A stretch of 64,000 nucleotides of DNA, from positions 275,999 through 339,998 of the forward strand of contig CAXXVV010000015.1 of NCBI GenBank assembly GCA_963678305.2, read 5' to 3'. Shown piece after piece: positions 29,535 to 39,798 of the stretch. The stretch is from G963676655 sp963678305 (GTDB lineage: Bacteria; Verrucomicrobiota; Lentisphaeria; Victivallales; Victivallaceae). A program made the position numbers and the translations under genes. Each line of letters starts with the position of its first letter. The stretch's first letter is position 1. The notes under the pieces are model-generated. The model ran no database searches and was not told where the DNA came from. It was given only the letters and a program-made list of their open reading frames with translations.

Positions 29535-30845
29535 ATGTATGATATGATATTAGCCCTGATAATATTTGCGATAACCTACTGTTTTATCGCTTCGGGCAAG
29601 GTCGATGAAGCAGTCGCCGCCCTGCTTGGGGCGGTAGCGGTAGTCGCATTCCGGATTGCGCCTTATGAGGAGCTGCTGCACAAGATAGACATGAACGTGA
29701 TTTTCCTGTTGATCGGTATGATGATGATCGTGACTATTATGTCCAGTACCGGTGTCTTTGAATATCTGTCCATCCTGATTGCCCGTAAAGCGAAAGGAAG
29801 CGGTCTGGTCATAGTCATTGCCATGCTGTTACTGACGGCGATCCTGTCCGCCTTGCTGGATAATGTGACGACGGTTATACTGGTGGCTCCGATCACCATC
29901 CTGATTGCGCAGATTCTCGAGATCCCGGCTATGCCGATTCTGGTTCTTGAAGCAATATTCTCCAACATCGGCGGCACTTCAACGCTGGTGGGCGACCCGC
30001 CGAACATCATCATCGGTTCGGAGGTGGGATTGTCGTTTAACGCATTCATTTTCAACCTTGGTCCGCCTGTCCTGATCCTGATGATCATAATGCTGGTGCT
30101 TACCGTCGTTATGATGGGCAGGAAATTCAAGGCTTCGGAAGCAACGATCGCCAGAATAATGAAGTCGAAGCCTGAACAGGCAATAGTTGAGCCCCAAATT
30201 CTGAGACGTTCTCTGGCTATCTTCTTTCTGGTTATTGTCGGCTTTGTCGCCAGCCGTGTCATCCGGCTTGAACCGGGCATTATCGCAGTGGCCGGGGGGA
30301 TTTCAATGGCGCTGGTCTGCAAGGTCAAACTCCACAAAGCCTTTGAAAAAGTGGAATGGGGAACCATCCTGTTCTTCATTGGTCTGTTTATGCTGGTCGG
30401 CGCCCTTGAGTACAATCATGTTTTTATAAAAATGGGTCATGCGATCCTTAATCTGACAAGCGGCAACCTTTTACTGACCGCTCTGATCATTCTCTGGAGC
30501 AGCACAATTATGTCGGCGGTAATCAATAACATACCGTTGGTCATCGCGATGATTCCGCTGATCAAATCAATTACTCCGGCCTTCATGGTAAAAATGCATT
30601 TAACCGGAGCGGCTGCGGCCGCCCAGATCAACCAACCGCTTTTCTGGGCACTTGCTCTTGGTGCCTGCCTCGGCGGCAACGGGACCCTGGTCGGAGCTTC
30701 GGCTAACGTCGTTATTGCTCAAATCGCAAGGCGCAGTAATTACGCTTTGAGTTTTATGGAATTTCTGAAATATGGCTTTCCTGCGATGATTCTTTCGTTG
30801 ATTGTCTCATCGATATACATTTATCTGGCGTATTTCTATAAATAA
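29535..30845 (+). CDS. ArsB/NhaD-type ion transporter (SLC13/ArsB superfamily)
   Basis: 436 residues, about 11-12 membrane helices across the whole length. The two hallmark re-entrant motifs are present: SNIGGTSTLVGDPPNIIIGS near residue 145 and CLGGNGTLVGASANVVIAQI near residue 380, as in NhaD Na+/H+ antiporters and ArsB-like anion permeases. Helix 2 contains IFLLIGMMMIVTIMSSTGVF. The substrate (Na+/H+, arsenite or an organic anion) cannot be told apart. It is transcribed with the EIIA-CBS gene, an association known for NhaD-like proteins, so activity is probably tuned by that subunit. Confidence 0.88.
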   Translation: MYDMILALIIFAITYCFIASGKVDEAVAALLGAVAVVAFRIAPYEELLHKIDMNVIFLLIGMMMIVTIMSSTGVFEYLSILIARKAKGSGLVIVIAMLLLTAILSALLDNVTTVILVAPITILIAQILEIPAMPILVLEAIFSNIGGTSTLVGDPPNIIIGSEVGLSFNAFIFNLGPPVLILMIIMLVLTVVMMGRKFKASEATIARIMKSKPEQAIVEPQILRRSLAIFFLVIVGFVASRVIRLEPGIIAVAGGISMALVCKVKLHKAFEKVEWGTILFFIGLFMLVGALEYNHVFIKMGHAILNLTSGNLLLTALIILWSSTIMSAVINNIPLVIAMIPLIKSITPAFMVKMHLTGAAAAAQINQPLFWALALGACLGGNGTLVGASANVVIAQIARRSNYALSFMEFLKYGFPAMILSLIVSSIYIYLAYFYK

Positions 30846-31449
30846 GCCCCCGAAACATTTACCAATTTTGCATAAGAAAGACGGAGGCCGATTTACGTGC
30901 TTATTCAAGCTTGACGGGAGGGGAATGCAATCAGGCTTCCCGTAACGGTTCAGTTCCGGCAACAAAGATTCAGCCGCTGATGCAGGCTTAAAGACTGCGG
31001 GAATATTCATTGAAGACTTGCAGTCTCCAGTATTCCGAAGTATATTTGATAATGGAATTGTCGGAAACACTTAAATTTTTCATGGGAAAAAATCAATCCA
31101 AGAAGTTGTTTCAGGTGGTTTGCTTACTAATTTAAGTATAACCTGAATCCGTGATAAATTTATTGTTATTCATTATAATGTATTGGTTTTTAATAATTAA
31201 TGTGGTTTTTTACTTTCACCCGTTGGGTGAACGCAAAAAATCCGTACGAATTTACCTTGCGGGAAAGTCCATAATGTCACATCTACTTCGTTATCGGCAA
31301 CTTGCTGTATGTCAATACAGCGGCGTTTTAATGCCTTGTATCTGTAACATTCTGAACTTTTCACGGACTCAGGTATAAAATATTATCTAGGGGGCAGATC
31401 TGAATGGTTGTTTCAGGTCTGAATGACGACTATCACGGGGAGAAGCCGC
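30846..31449. other. Gene-poor intergenic region with a degenerate dispersed repeat
   Basis: No gene I would defend. The stretch 30860-31060 shares ordered blocks with 35068-35185: a GCATAAGAAAGACGGAG-like block, then GGGAATGC, then ACTTGCAGTCT and a GGAGTATATT-like block. It looks like an old, decayed dispersed element. GGGTGAACGCAAAAAATCCG near 31224 is AT-flanked and unassigned. Confidence 0.3.
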
Positions 31450-33264
31450 ATGGACCTGAAAAAGTATTATAAAAAAGTCTATGAGATAGAAAAGCTTGCA
31501 TCTGAATATCCCGGAAAATATAAACGCAGACTGGTCGCCATTGCTTTATTTGGAATAATATCGCTGATAATTGTGATCGTACTTGGAATTGTTCTGGCGG
31601 TTTTGACTGCAATGAACCGGGTTATCTATCCATCTATCCTTATCATCTTAATGGAATTGGCAATCATTAAAGTCTTATTTTACAAGAGCAAGCCGGATGA
31701 CTGCGCCATTAAGCTGAGTAAGCGCAAGTTTCCGGAATTATACCGGCATATAAATGAAGTAAGCCGGAAAATCAATGGTCCCAAAGTTGACCATATCTTT
31801 GTAAACCTTGATATCAATGCTGCCGTCAACCAATCTCTTTTCAGATGCAACTATCTGCTTATAGGTTACCCGTTGACTCTGTCGATGTCCCATGACCAGT
31901 TTCTGGCGGTTCTGGCTCATGAACTGGGGCACTTATCTAAGGACCATAGTCAAACTACGAATATGATCTATCGCATTAATCAAATGTGGTGCAATGCCGC
32001 ATCCGGGGGCATAATCCGATCCTTATTGCTTTTTCCGTTTACAGAATTTTACGTTCCGCTTCTGGAACGATATTCGCTTGTTCTTATGAAAAAACACGAG
32101 ATTGACGCGGATGCGGTATCTGTTGCCTATTCAGGTCCGGGATGTACCGCACAATCTCTCGGATTACTCTACGCTTATTCTTCACTTCTCGACAAAAAGT
32201 TCAATGATAAGATTACGACGGTTGTAGAACGCAATCCTGATGTCCCGGCTGAATTCTCAATATGCCGGTTATTCGAAAATACAATAATGGATGAAATTAG
32301 CAGTGAAGAACTACAGGAGGAACTTAAAAAGAATATGCGTTGCGGAGCAATGCCGTATGATTCACATCCAGCTTTAAAGACCAGATTTGCCCATATTGGC
32401 GCGCCAACCAACATTGCACTTGAAAAAGTATCCGAAACCGCCGCTAAAACTCTTTTCGCGGAAAACTATCAACTTATCAGCGACAAACTTGACGATCTTT
32501 ACCGTAAAGAAGTAAAAAAGAGTTGGCGTAGCAAGCATTTTTATTATCAGGATTGCCGGAAACGTCTGACAGAATTGGAGGTCCTAAAAAAAGACCAGGA
32601 ATTATCTGAAGAAAATTACCTTGAGATCATCGACGTAGTTGCCACTATTGATAAGAATGAAAACGCTTTGGCAATAGCAGAAGAAGCGGTCAGCAAATAT
32701 CCGGAAAACGCAGCTATCCTGTTCCGTTACAAAGGTCTCATGCTCGAGGAGAATGATCCCCGGGGAGAAGACATCCTGCACGAGCCGCATAAAAACAACC
32801 TGGAACAAACCTATCTTTTTAAAGATGTTATTTATGACTATCTTTACAGGAACGGGAGAATTGACGAATTGCTGGAATTTATCTCGTATATTGATGAAAA
32901 TGAAGATGCCGCAATCCAAAAACTGGAAAGTTCAATCGAAACCAATCCGGACGGCAATTATCTGCCACACAATCAAAGTGACGGTTCACTGGAACCGATA
33001 ATCGACATTATAAGTAAAGATAAAAGTATTATAAATGCGTGGCTGGTCAAAGTGGATACCTCAAAAAACGTCGGCTGTCCTTTTTTTCTGCTGCTGCTTA
33101 ATTTGAAGACCTCGTCACGCTATCTTGAAGCACAGGACAAATACCTTGAACTTTTTGATGAAGTTGACTTTCCATATATGCTTAGAACCCAAATTTGTTT
33201 CAACCATAATGAACTTGTCAAAAAAATATCATCAATTGATGGATCTCAAATCTGGTCCAGGTAA
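31450..33264 (+). CDS. M48-family membrane metallopeptidase with C-terminal repeat region
   Basis: 604 residues from the ATG at 31450 (GGGGAGAAG site). Two membrane helices lie near residues 27-80 (LFGIISLIIVIVLGIVLAVL). The zinc site is HELGH (His157-Glu-x-x-His) in VLAHELGHLSKDHSQ, with the third ligand in KKHEIDADAVSVAY. This is the M48 (HtpX/Ste24-like) pattern, with the catalytic side on the cytoplasmic face. After about residue 340 a long helical region with TPR-like phrasing (NENALAIAEEAVSKYPENAA, ILFRYKGLMLEE) probably recruits substrates. It would serve membrane protein quality control or a specific maturation step. Confidence 0.85.
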   Translation: MDLKKYYKKVYEIEKLASEYPGKYKRRLVAIALFGIISLIIVIVLGIVLAVLTAMNRVIYPSILIILMELAIIKVLFYKSKPDDCAIKLSKRKFPELYRHINEVSRKINGPKVDHIFVNLDINAAVNQSLFRCNYLLIGYPLTLSMSHDQFLAVLAHELGHLSKDHSQTTNMIYRINQMWCNAASGGIIRSLLLFPFTEFYVPLLERYSLVLMKKHEIDADAVSVAYSGPGCTAQSLGLLYAYSSLLDKKFNDKITTVVERNPDVPAEFSICRLFENTIMDEISSEELQEELKKNMRCGAMPYDSHPALKTRFAHIGAPTNIALEKVSETAAKTLFAENYQLISDKLDDLYRKEVKKSWRSKHFYYQDCRKRLTELEVLKKDQELSEENYLEIIDVVATIDKNENALAIAEEAVSKYPENAAILFRYKGLMLEENDPRGEDILHEPHKNNLEQTYLFKDVIYDYLYRNGRIDELLEFISYIDENEDAAIQKLESSIETNPDGNYLPHNQSDGSLEPIIDIISKDKSIINAWLVKVDTSKNVGCPFFLLLLNLKTSSRYLEAQDKYLELFDEVDFPYMLRTQICFNHNELVKKISSIDGSQIWSR

Positions 33265-33395
33265 TCCCGAAAAAAAACGCCAAGTCAAAAAACATGGGGC
33301 ACTCTCTGCTATTGACTTTAATGATAAACCACCGGAGCCTTTATTCCAGGTAGTCCTCCAAGCTCCATTTTGACTTAAGGTTTGTCCGGTTCCTT

Positions 33396-34847
33396 TTAAA
33401 ACTTTATTCTTTCGGTAGGTTTTATATGCAAATAATTTATGATGATTTGCGGATTTCTTAACACACGATATAATTTCCTGGCAAGCCTGTAACAAAAGTT
33501 TTTATTCGCACGTTGGTTTTTATTTCGGATTATCAGAGAGTCCTCCGGCATTAATTCCCCAAGCCAGAAATGTTTTTTCTGGTCGAACGGCAACCTTTGC
33601 CCGGCTGCTATGATTTGTTTACGCCACTGTATCATGGTCGAATATGAATTTTCCATGGTGTAATATGGTATACTGTCAAAACGAGCCCAATCCTCATGAT
33701 CCACCTTGCCGCGCTGCCTTAGATCTTCATAAATCGGAGTGCCCGGTAGTATATACAATATCGACGTGCTTGGAGCATCTGTCATTGGTAAGGTGTTTAA
33801 AAAGTCAATACTTTCTTTGACCGTCTTTCCGGTTTCCCCGGGATTTCCCACCATAACAAAGCAGCCGGAAGACAACACATCGCTGAATTTTGCACTGATA
33901 TTAAATGCTGTTCTGATTTGCTCCAAAGTGATATTTTTCCCAATGCTCTTCAGGATTGACTCTGAGCCTGTTTCCACTCCCCAGCAGATATGCCTGCAAC
34001 CGGCCGATACCATATCACGGACTATCTCTTCCGATATTGGAGCGACCCGGCATGAGCACCCCCATTCAACCTTAATGTCACGGTCACGTATGATTTGACA
34101 TATATCTCTAACTCTCGATAGTCCGAGATTGAAAGTGTCGTCATGGAAAAAGATTTTTTTTACGTTAAAGCGTTTTATCAACAGCTCCATTTCGTCAACC
34201 ACCCTGGATGGCGACCACATGCGAATTTTTTGTCCCCAATAACTTCCGGTTGAACAAAATGAGCAATGCCCGGGACAGCCGCGGCTTGTTATCAAAAATC
34301 CCATTCCCGATCCCGTTATCAAGGATTCCGCGTACGTGAAATCCGGACTGGGCAGTTCATCCAGGTGCGAAATATTCATTCGTTCCGCCGTCTGAACAAA
34401 AGAATCGTTTTCGATAAAGGCTATTCCAGGGACTTCATGCAGAGATGCTTTATTGTCCAGCGTATCACATACTTCAGGCAAGGTGATTTCACCCTCGCCG
34501 ATGATAACTATGTCCGCCTTGTAGTATTTTAGAACCTGTTCTGCACAAAAAGACGCGTGAACGCCGCCAACAATTATTTTTGCATCAGGACAGATTTCTT
34601 TTAAAAGAAGAATTGTTTTTTTAACATTTTTCCGGTTGAAAGAGGTGCAAGTAAAACCGATACCATCAGGCATAAACGACTTCAATACCTGCGGTAAATC
34701 ATTTTTTGCTTCCGACATGTGGGCATAGTGCAAGGCTTTTACTTCGTGCCTGTCTTTAAGGGCTGTCACAAGAAACCCTATCCCCAATGGAAACAAATTT
34801 CCGTCATTTTCCTCCATTCCTGGCAATGACAATAACAATACTCTCAT
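33396..34847 (-). CDS. B12-binding-domain radical SAM protein
   Basis: 483 residues. Residues ~1-140 are a cobalamin-binding Rossmann domain without the DxHxxG motif (LSLPGMEENDGNLFPLGIGF, AKIIVGGVHASFCAEQVLKY, DIVIIGEGEITLPEV). The radical SAM core follows with the 4Fe-4S motif CPGHCSFCS (CxxxCxxC) and later WGVETGSESILKSIGKNITL and SGCFVMVGNPGETGKTV. This class carries out methylations and other radical chemistry on lipids, peptides and cofactors. With no partner gene nearby the substrate cannot be assigned. Single-gene transcription unit. Confidence 0.9.
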   Translation of the reverse strand: MRVLLLSLPGMEENDGNLFPLGIGFLVTALKDRHEVKALHYAHMSEAKNDLPQVLKSFMPDGIGFTCTSFNRKNVKKTILLLKEICPDAKIIVGGVHASFCAEQVLKYYKADIVIIGEGEITLPEVCDTLDNKASLHEVPGIAFIENDSFVQTAERMNISHLDELPSPDFTYAESLITGSGMGFLITSRGCPGHCSFCSTGSYWGQKIRMWSPSRVVDEMELLIKRFNVKKIFFHDDTFNLGLSRVRDICQIIRDRDIKVEWGCSCRVAPISEEIVRDMVSAGCRHICWGVETGSESILKSIGKNITLEQIRTAFNISAKFSDVLSSGCFVMVGNPGETGKTVKESIDFLNTLPMTDAPSTSILYILPGTPIYEDLRQRGKVDHEDWARFDSIPYYTMENSYSTMIQWRKQIIAAGQRLPFDQKKHFWLGELMPEDSLIIRNKNQRANKNFCYRLARKLYRVLRNPQIIINYLHIKPTERIKF

Positions 34848-35312
34848 TTTATAACAAATACCCCTTATAAGAATTGGTAAATACTCACTTTGCTCAATTT
34901 CACTAATTTACCATAATGTAAAGCATATGAATATAGTGAGTTAAATCATTTATACAAATAGAAAAATTTCTTTTTCTAAAATTTGCTACCGCAATATACT
35001 GTTACTGATAAAGAGGCTGGACTTTTTTCAACCTTCTCATAAATTTGTGATCAGCTACCTGAACCATCTGCAAATTATGCAAAAGAAAGGCGGAGATTGG
35101 ATGTATTTCATTACCTCGTATTTTATGCGACAGGGAATGCGTAATACTTGCAGTCTATATCTTTGCGGAGTATATTGAGCCGAGCAATTATCTTTGAAAG
35201 CTTAAGTGGATTTTTTAAGTTTAAATAATCGTTTTAAGAGGTGTTTTTCAGGTGTCTGTATGACATTCTGAACTCAAAGAATCAATTTTCGCATGATTTA
35301 TTGAAAAAGCTG
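34848..35312. other. Gene-free stretch with degenerate repeat
   Basis: AT-rich. Contains the second copy of the decayed repeat (about 35068-35185) matching 30860-31060. No coding potential that I can support. Confidence 0.3.
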
Positions 35313-35454
35313 GACTAATGAAAAACTATTATTTGCACCATGGAGAACATGAAGATAATGAAGAAGTATTTATGTTTTCGGCCCAAGCCGAAAAAAAACT
35401 TTTTCGTGACTTTTCGTGTGTTTCGTGGTTAATACTTGCATTTCGCACGAATCA
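35313..35454 (+). repeat. MITE-like dispersed element, copy C
   Basis: Runs from GACTAATG to CGAATCAT with the same internal order as copies A and B: ACTATTATTTGCACCA, CATGAAG words, a TTTTCGGC...GCCGAAAA hairpin (compensatory changes relative to the CAGC...GCTG hairpin of the other copies), CTTTTTCGTGAC words, then TTGCATTTCGCACGA. It ends 28 bp upstream of the GH4 start. Confidence 0.65.
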
Positions 35455-35481
35455 TTTGAAAACGCAAAAAAGGAATTAAGT

Positions 35482-36810
35482 ATGAAGATTGTATTTATTG
35501 GCGCGGGGAGCGGATTCGGGGCTAAAACCGTAGTGGATATTCTTTCCTTTCCCGAATTAAGGGACTGCGAACTGGTTTTGGTCGATATTAATCGTGAACA
35601 CCTTGACCCGGTATTGAAATATTCTCAAATGATCAATGAACATTTCGCCGGAACCGCAAAAATATCCGGATATCTGGATTGGCGCGATGGCGTCCTTGAT
35701 GGCGCGGATTACGTTATTACCGCCTTTTCTCAAGGGGGGCCCGGTTATGTCGGGGTGCCATATCACTATGAGATCTGCGTGCCGCAGGAATACAATATCT
35801 TTCAGAATGTCGGCGATACCGTCGGCATTGGCGGTGTGCTGAGGACAATGCGCACCGGCCCGGAATTGTTGGCAATCGGGCAGGATATGGAAAAACGTTG
35901 TCCCGGCGCCTGGCTGCTGAACTATGTCAATCCGATGTCCATGCTGACCAGGATTCTCAACAAATCCTGCCCGAATATCCATGTGGTCGGACTGTGTCAC
36001 AATATTCAGTACGGGATTCGCGATATTGCCCGTTGGCTCGGGGTAAGTCACAAAGAGCTGCGTTATGATGCCGCCGGCATCAATCATATGGCCTGGTTCC
36101 TGAGACTGGAATACCTCGATGGCAAAGACGCATATCCTGATCTCTTAAAAGCGGCAAATGACCGAAGCATCTGGGAGGAAAGGCCGGTGCAGTTTGAACT
36201 GCTCCGTTCTCTGGGGTGCTGGACCACCGAATCTTCGAGGCATTGCGCGGAATACCTGCCGTTCTTTTTGCCGAAGGCGGAAAACCGGGAAAAATTGCTT
36301 TTGCCGGTGAAAAAGCCGGCCGCCGAACTGCCGCCGGTCGCCCCGCGCTGGCGCGCCGATGCGGATTTGGTAAAACAGCTTGACGGCAGAGCTCCGCTCG
36401 ATACGGAGAGGTCGTTTGAGTATGGGGCGCATCTGATTCATGCTTTGGAAACCGATGCGGTTTACCGGATGAACATCAATATTATGAATGACGGACTCAT
36501 CGACAACTTTTCGAGCGAGACCTGCGTGGAAGTATGCAGTACCGTTGACCGCCTCGGAATCCACCCCCACCGGGTCGGTTCATTGCCTATTCACCTTGGC
36601 GCACTGGCCAGGGGAATGGCCGACATGCAGACCCTGGCCAGCGACGCATTCATGGAGCGCGATCTCAATAAAGCCTGTCTGGCCTGTATTATCGACCCTT
36701 GTACTGCCGCCAGTGCAACCCCGTCCGACGTCAAGGCGTGTTTCAATAAACTGCTTGAGCTTGAAGCCCGATGGCTGGAGCCTTTCTGGGGTAAAAACCT
36801 TAAAGTATAA
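35482..36810 (+). CDS. Glycoside hydrolase family 4 (alpha-galactosidase/alpha-glucosidase-like)
   Basis: 442 residues from the ATG at 35482 (AAAAGGAATT site). The N-terminal NAD-binding motif is KIVFIGAGSGFGAK, then LVLVDINREHLDPV. GH4 metal/catalytic motifs are present: NYVNPMSMLTRI, VGLCHNIQYG (Cys and His ligands) and AAGINHMAWFLRL. GH4 enzymes use NAD+ and Mn2+ and cleave by oxidation-elimination. Closest in style are MelA-type alpha-galactosidases and related alpha-glucosidases or glucuronidases; the sugar cannot be fixed. Cytoplasmic. The gene converges on a Gfo/Idh/MocA oxidoreductase, another NAD-dependent sugar enzyme. Confidence 0.9.
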   Translation: MKIVFIGAGSGFGAKTVVDILSFPELRDCELVLVDINREHLDPVLKYSQMINEHFAGTAKISGYLDWRDGVLDGADYVITAFSQGGPGYVGVPYHYEICVPQEYNIFQNVGDTVGIGGVLRTMRTGPELLAIGQDMEKRCPGAWLLNYVNPMSMLTRILNKSCPNIHVVGLCHNIQYGIRDIARWLGVSHKELRYDAAGINHMAWFLRLEYLDGKDAYPDLLKAANDRSIWEERPVQFELLRSLGCWTTESSRHCAEYLPFFLPKAENREKLLLPVKKPAAELPPVAPRWRADADLVKQLDGRAPLDTERSFEYGAHLIHALETDAVYRMNINIMNDGLIDNFSSETCVEVCSTVDRLGIHPHRVGSLPIHLGALARGMADMQTLASDAFMERDLNKACLACIIDPCTAASATPSDVKACFNKLLELEARWLEPFWGKNLKV

Positions 36811-37083
36811 TCCAGCTCTTTGTCCTGACAATATCGCGAGAGGAATATCCTTTGGGGGAAGGGATTTCCTCCTGCCACATTGCAAATTCCAGCCGCTGTA
36901 ATACGGACGCAGCCCCCCGGGAGCGCGGACGTCCCGTCCGCATCTTCGGCACGTCTCGTGCCTTTGTGGCGTAGCATGTCACATATCTTAACCGGCGCAA
37001 TGCGCCGCTTCGAAACTCCATCGTGTCGCTCCCATGTTCCCTCGTGATTAATATGTACCACAGGAAAGGCTATATTGATTTCT
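36811..37083. repeat. Intergenic stretch with GC-rich hairpin repeat
   Basis: Between convergent genes. Includes GGGAGCGCGGACGTCCCGTC near 36920 with a GCGGACG/CGTCCGC hairpin, of the same GC-rich style as 5502-5521. GGCGCAATGCGCC near 36993-37005 is another small hairpin. Either could end transcription from both sides. Confidence 0.4.
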
Positions 37084-38094
37084 TTATATTTCCAGTATTT
37101 TGCCTGTGGTAACTGCTTTTTGAGCGATAATCGCGGTCCGGTTCAACTCGAACGCTACTTCGGTCAGATGCTTACAGCGGTCCAATTGTTCCCCGAACGC
37201 GACGGCCCGGGGCAGCAACTCGAACCATTCTTCAAGCGGCGGCAGGGCAGGGGACAGGTTTTCCGTTTCCATATCAGTGATCCTGAGGGTCCGGCGCGAC
37301 ATATTGGCTTCCGCGATGGCGTTGGTGCCGACAACCCTGATCCAGTCGTCGCCGTAAACCGGACGTCCAGCCGGACGGCAGTAATCAACGCTGACCGAAG
37401 CGTGGCCGCCGTCGCAAAGTTCAAACGACAAAACCACATTGTCCGGACAACTGGCAAAATCAGCCGACCTGACGTTTGACTGCATGCCGGTAACTTTGGA
37501 AAACAGCTTTCCGGTCGCGGAGTGAATAAATTCAAGGGCGTGGATGCCTACCCAGCAGATGGTGCCGCCGAGTTTTTCAGGGAATTGTTCGACCCGGTTG
37601 TCGTTCCAGGGATAGGATTTTCTGGCGTTGACGACGGCTAATGTTCCCATTTTGCCTGAATCGTAAAGTTCCCGGATCGCGCGCAGTTGCGGTGACGCAG
37701 GGTTGCCCATGGTGAAAACCAGATATTGGTTGTTATCTTCGACTGCCTGGCGAATCGCTGCCAGTTGTTCCAGAGTCGCGGCAATCGGTTTTTCCGCATA
37801 AATATGGCAGCCGGCTTTTGCGGTGTTTAATGCGGCTTCCGTTAACTTGTCCAAAGTCGTACTGACTACGGCGATATCCGGTTTCACCTCTCTGAGCAGA
37901 TCACGGTAGTCTTTATAGACCGGGCAGCCCTTGAGGAATTCAAAAGTCTCGATTGTTTTGTCGAAAGTTTCGGTTTCAGAAATCTGGCCGAGGGCGGTTA
38001 TTTCGGCGAACTCAGGTTTGCATTTTTCGATATAGCCCAGCATCGCCGAACCGTGTCCCCAGTTGCCGATCATCGCGATTTTTACTTTTTTCAT
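37084..38094 (-). CDS. Gfo/Idh/MocA-family NAD(P)-dependent oxidoreductase
   Basis: 336 residues from the ATG at 38094; an in-frame ATG 12 bases upstream is also possible. The N-terminal Rossmann fold is VKIAMIGNWGHGSAM. The EKP motif (YAEKPIAATLEQL) near residue 95 and the IHALEFIHSATG stretch with the catalytic His are typical. The family oxidises or reduces sugars and inositols. The AIREL...GKMGTLAVVNARKS segment is the usual mid-region. No partner gene is on the same strand, so the substrate is open. Confidence 0.9.
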   Translation of the reverse strand: MKKVKIAMIGNWGHGSAMLGYIEKCKPEFAEITALGQISETETFDKTIETFEFLKGCPVYKDYRDLLREVKPDIAVVSTTLDKLTEAALNTAKAGCHIYAEKPIAATLEQLAAIRQAVEDNNQYLVFTMGNPASPQLRAIRELYDSGKMGTLAVVNARKSYPWNDNRVEQFPEKLGGTICWVGIHALEFIHSATGKLFSKVTGMQSNVRSADFASCPDNVVLSFELCDGGHASVSVDYCRPAGRPVYGDDWIRVVGTNAIAEANMSRRTLRITDMETENLSPALPPLEEWFELLPRAVAFGEQLDRCKHLTEVAFELNRTAIIAQKAVTTGKILEI

Positions 38095-38333
38095 ATTTCC
38101 AACCATTGCTAATTAATAAAATCAAATAAATATTTATCTTTAATCTGCGGTTCATCGCGCTGAATTCAAGCCGGTTTTGCCGAAAAGTTAATTTTTTTTG
38201 GAAAGAGCGTTTTTTTTAGCTCAAAACATACTTGACAAGATTGCTATCCTGAACATATATTAAGGAGTTTTAAAATTACCTCTAAAGGTGATTTTATATT
38301 GAACTCCATGAAAACAGATATAGAGAGAGTATA

Positions 38334-39688
38334 ATGACCGGAGTTGAGGTGACATGTCGCGCCTGCGGCACTGAATTTACCGTCAGTACGGAAAAATGCG
38401 GGAAACATACCCATTGCATTAAATGCGGGAAAATAAACCATGTTCCGCTGCCAGGTGTCGGCGAGGGTAAAGAGTTCGGCGATTTCATGCTCAAACGCCG
38501 TTTGGGGAAAGGCGGAATGGGCGAAGTGTGGCTGGCGGAGCAGACGGCGCTGTCGCGCCTGGCAGCTATAAAAATCCTGCCGCCGTCGATGGCTCAGGAT
38601 GACGATTACCGGGAAAGATTTTTACGGGAAGCCAAAATTGCCGGACAACTGCATCATCCGAACATTGTCGCGGCATTTTCCGCCGGCATGATCAACGAGC
38701 TTTATTTTCTGGCCAGCCGGTATATCGACGGTATCAACCTGATTGACAGTTTGACTATCAATAAAATTATCCAGGAAAAAGAGGCTTTGGGGATTGCTCT
38801 GCAAATCGCTGACGCTCTGGGGTATGCCTGGGATAAATTCAAGATCATTCACCGCGATATCAAGCCGGAAAATATTATGATGCATGAAGCCGGCAAGCCG
38901 ATGCTGCTGGATCTGGGAATTGCCAAACAAATTGAAAATGACGAACCTGGTTTGACCCAGGTCGGGATCATTATCGGAACGCCTGACTACATCAGTCCGG
39001 AGCAGGCCAGTGGTGATGAAAATATTGATTTCAGAACGGATATTTACTCTTTGGGGGCGACTATATACCATCTTGTAACCGGACAGCAGCCTTTCGGCTC
39101 CGGGGGTGTCGCATGTGGTCCTCGCTCGTGTTCTGACTGACGACCTGGTGCCGCCGATTGAAGTGAATCCGGATATCTCACCAGCGACTTCAGCTCTGAT
39201 AATGAAAATGATGGCGCGGGTTCCGGCTGAGCGACAGCAGGACTGGGACGAGGTCAAAAAAGATATCGAAAGAGCTTTGCAGGGCAAACAGCCCAAAGGC
39301 TCAAGAAAGGTGCAGAAGCCTGAATCATCCGACAGTGCCGGTTTGGATAATATCGACATCAGCATTGTTCGAAAAGACTCGATGAGTATTGCCGACCGGC
39401 GGGCAAAAACTTCCGTACACACCCATGAAGACGTCGATGTTGATGATCTGGAAAACACGGTAACAATGTACATAGATGAAGATATTGACGATCCGGTTGT
39501 TTTAGCGCCTTAAAGAACCCGGTAATGTTATAATCGATAAATCTCTTGACGGCGATAATCAAATCGTTCCTCCTGAATCTCCGCACCGTCCCGCTTTGCT
39601 TGAAGATAAAAAGCTGCTGTTGCTGGTTACCTTGTCAATATTGTTCATACTGGTTTGTGTTGCCATTTTGATTTTGCTCTTGAAATAA
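38334..39688 (+). pseudogene. Zinc-ribbon Ser/Thr protein kinase (PknB-like) with membrane tail, frameshifted
   Basis: The first frame (38334-39140) gives a zinc ribbon (CRACGTEF and CIKCGKIN) and a Hanks-type kinase: GKGGMGEVW loop, AAIKIL lysine, HRDIKPENIM catalytic loop, DLGIAK in the DFG position, GTPDYISPEQ. It runs out of frame after QQPFGSGG at a run of five G (39102-39106). The next frame continues the kinase C-lobe (SHVVLARVLTDDLVPP, SALIMKMMARVPAERQQDWD) to a stop at 39513. A third frame from about 39512 continues to 39688 with a membrane helix (LLLLVTLSILFILVCVAILI). Removing one base near each of the two junctions would restore one ~450-residue receptor-like kinase. It is either inactivated or the sequence has indel errors. 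Confidence 0.75.
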
Positions 39689-39798
39689 AATTGCATTCAT
39701 AGCGGGGCATTTCATATTAAGCATTGTTGCATAAATAAACATATTAATTAATCACGGTCTCTAATCTCAAGTCGAAGCATGTAAAACAATATAAAAAT

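Noticed and set aside
29663..30415. Minus-strand ORF of 250 codons inside the ArsB/NhaD gene
   Set aside because: Shadow frame; the plus frame has clear membrane helices and family motifs.
34848..35312. tRNA or small RNA gene in the large gap
   Set aside because: No T-loop sequence, CCA end or cloverleaf pairing was found by eye there or in the other large gaps.
36591..37061. Minus-strand ORF of 156 codons overlapping the end of the GH4 gene
   Set aside because: Runs over the GC-rich repeat and antisense to GH4; Ser/Arg-rich shadow composition.
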